This document shows, piece by piece, positions 62,806-64,000 of a stretch of DNA of 64,000 nt. The stretch lies in assembly GCA_934636655.1 (NCBI GenBank), contig CAKUAS010000002.1, positions 1-64,000 on the forward strand. Direction: 5' to 3'. The DNA is from an uncultured Oscillospiraceae bacterium. Lineage in GTDB: Bacteria; Bacillota; Clostridia; Oscillospirales; Oscillospiraceae. Under the pieces are notes generated by a model. It did not search any database, had not been told where the DNA came from, and worked only from the letters and a program-made list of their open reading frames with translations. Every line of letters begins with the position of its first letter. Within the stretch, counting starts at the first letter, position 1. A program made the position numbers and the translations under genes.

Positions 62806-63432
62806 TCAATTCTTTGCAAGATGCGCGCGCACGCGCTCGAGCACCATGTCCAGCGCGACCTGATTGTGTCCGCCCTCGGGGATGATGATATCCGCCTTGC
62901 GCTTCGAGGGCTCAACGAACTGCTCGTGCATGGGCTTGACGGTGGTCAGGTACTGATTCACGACGCTCTCAAGGCTCCTGCCGCGGTCGCGCACGTCGCG
63001 CACGATCCTGCGCAGGATGCGCACGTCAGCGTCCGTGTCGACGTAGATCTTGATATCCATAAGGTCGCACAGCTCCTGACTTTGGAATATCAGCAGTCCC
63101 TCGACGATGATGACGCGCGAGGGCTTGACGGTTACGGTTTTTTCGGCGCGGTCGTGGATCGTGTAGTCGTAGGTCGGGCTGTGGATCGTCTCGCCGCGGC
63201 GCAGCTTTTTCAGGTCTTCGATGAGAAGCTCTGTGTCGAATGCGTCGGGGTGGTCGTAGTTGAGCTTCGTGCGCTCCTCATAGCTCATGCCGTGGTGCGC
63301 CTTGTAGTAGTTGTCGTGGTATATGACGCTGACGTTGCCGCCGAAGTGCTGCATGATCTTGCGAGTGATCGTCGTTTTGCCGCTGCCCGTGCCGCCGGCA
63401 ATGCCGATAACGATGATGCTGCTGTCTTTCAT
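62806..63432 (-). CDS. udk: Uridine kinase
   Basis: A 208-residue uridine/cytidine kinase. The P-loop GGTGSGKTTITRKI is near residue 14, and YHDNYYKAHHGMSYEERT and DHPDAFD are family motifs. It makes UMP and CMP from the nucleosides. It forms a salvage operon with tdk and is divergent from the purine nucleoside phosphorylase gene. Confidence 0.95.
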   Translation of the reverse strand: MKDSSIIVIGIAGGTGSGKTTITRKIMQHFGGNVSVIYHDNYYKAHHGMSYEERTKLNYDHPDAFDTELLIEDLKKLRRGETIHSPTYDYTIHDRAEKTVTVKPSRVIIVEGLLIFQSQELCDLMDIKIYVDTDADVRILRRIVRDVRDRGRSLESVVNQYLTTVKPMHEQFVEPSKRKADIIIPEGGHNQVALDMVLERVRAHLAKN

Positions 63433-63511
63433 ATCTTTCTCCCGTACATTATTCGTTTTTTATTATTTTCTTACATAATACCACACCGTGTCACGATTTG
63501 CTACTGAAAAC

Positions 63512-63540
63512 TTGACTAAGGTTTGGGATGCGGATATAAT
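63512..63540 (+). promoter_or_regulatory. Promoter of deoD
   Basis: TTGACT (63512-63517) and TATAAT (63535-63540) with a 17-base spacer. Confidence 0.85.
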
Positions 63541-63579
63541 TTGGTCAAAACAATTAAAACCACACAAGGAGGAAATACC

Positions 63580-64000
63580 ATGCCTATTCCCACTCCGCAC
63601 ATTGCGGCAAAGAAAGAGGACATTGCAAAAACGGTCCTCATGCCCGGCGATCCGCTGAGAGCGAAATTCATTGCAGAGACCTTCCTTGAAAACCCCGTGC
63701 TCGTCAATAACGTCCGCGGCGTTCAGGGACACACCGGCACCTGGAAGGGTGTTCCCGTGACCGTTATGGCAAGCGGCATGGGTATCCCCGCCATCGGCAT
63801 CTACAGCTGGGAGCTTTATAATTTCTACGACGTTGATAACATCATCCGCATAGGTTCGGCCGGAGCTCTGCGCGACGATCTTAAGCTCATGGACATCGTC
63901 GCGGCTCAGGGCGCGTGCACGGACTCCAATTTTGTTCACCAGTTTGAGCTTAACGGCACCTTCGCGCCCATCGCCGACTACACGCTTCTGAGCACCGCCG
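63580..64000 (+). CDS. deoD: Purine nucleoside phosphorylase, DeoD type (3' end outside window)
   Basis: The first 140 residues of a DeoD-type phosphorylase. MPGDPLRAKFIAE and GHTGTWKGVPVTVMASGMGI hold phosphate- and nucleoside-binding residues, and IRIGSAGALRDDL follows. It splits purine nucleosides with phosphate to give the base and ribose 1-phosphate, in salvage with udk and tdk. The ATG at 63580 is preceded by AAGGAGG. The gene runs off the end of the window. Confidence 0.94.
   Translation, partial: MPIPTPHIAAKKEDIAKTVLMPGDPLRAKFIAETFLENPVLVNNVRGVQGHTGTWKGVPVTVMASGMGIPAIGIYSWELYNFYDVDNIIRIGSAGALRDDLKLMDIVAAQGACTDSNFVHQFELNGTFAPIADYTLLSTA

Overview
The window looks like chromosomal DNA of a gut-type member of the class Clostridia (Bacillota), probably in or near the Oscillospirales. 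The grounds are a hrcA-grpE-dnaK-dnaJ operon with a CIRCE operator, a dnaG-rpoD pair, a YpeB-type spore germination protein, surface proteins anchored by SLH domains, sharp TTGACA-17-TATAAT promoters with AGGAGG ribosome sites, and fairly high G+C in the core genes. The genus is inference only.

Layout. 0-7.5 kb: a minus-strand three-gene sensory operon (7TM sensor, histidine kinase, LuxR-type regulator), divergent to a degenerate receiver protein and a large SLH surface protein with a structured leader. 7.5-9.2 kb: a small conserved protein and a 5'-truncated serine recombinase. 9.2-14.4 kb: a PHP phosphatase, a membrane protein, a beta-CASP metallo-hydrolase and a DUF975 protein, with an extra gene bounded by an 84-bp duplication. 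14.4-17 kb: tRNA-Leu and an SLH-anchored 5'-nucleotidase. 17-37 kb: housekeeping and small regulatory genes (ElaA-type GNAT, ZIP transporter, YpeB, MarR-MATE, two CNNM/CBS proteins, an aminotransferase, HflX, YigZ, dGTPase, DnaG, RpoD), interspersed with at least eight copies or remnants of a large inverted-repeat element and with a candidate 78-nt structured RNA. 37-46.9 kb: the heat-shock operon, MarR and TetR regulators, a YhhN/lipid-kinase pair and a two-subunit aconitase-X enzyme. 46.9-62.2 kb: nested mobile DNA. 62.2-64 kb: thymidine kinase, uridine kinase and the start of a purine nucleoside phosphorylase.

The main discovery is the 46.9-62.2 kb region. An outer element sits inside the terminator hairpin shared by the convergent aconitase-X and tdk genes, leaving half of the hairpin on each side with a CCCGAG repeat. 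The outer element's own large serine recombinase gene is split by an inner 10.7-kb element with 35-bp imperfect terminal inverted repeats and a 2-bp target overlap. Joining the two gene halves restores a continuous recombinase reading frame. The inner element carries its own large serine recombinase, a small resolvase, a possible HUH-motif replication protein, a terminase-small-subunit-like protein, an SLH surface protein with its repressor, and a group of short genes sharing a C-terminal hydrophobic motif.

Other points: the inverted-repeat element repeatedly lies across the stop codons of neighbouring genes. The MarR-MATE unit has matching palindromic operators and an apparent frameshift in a run of six A at the start of the MATE gene.
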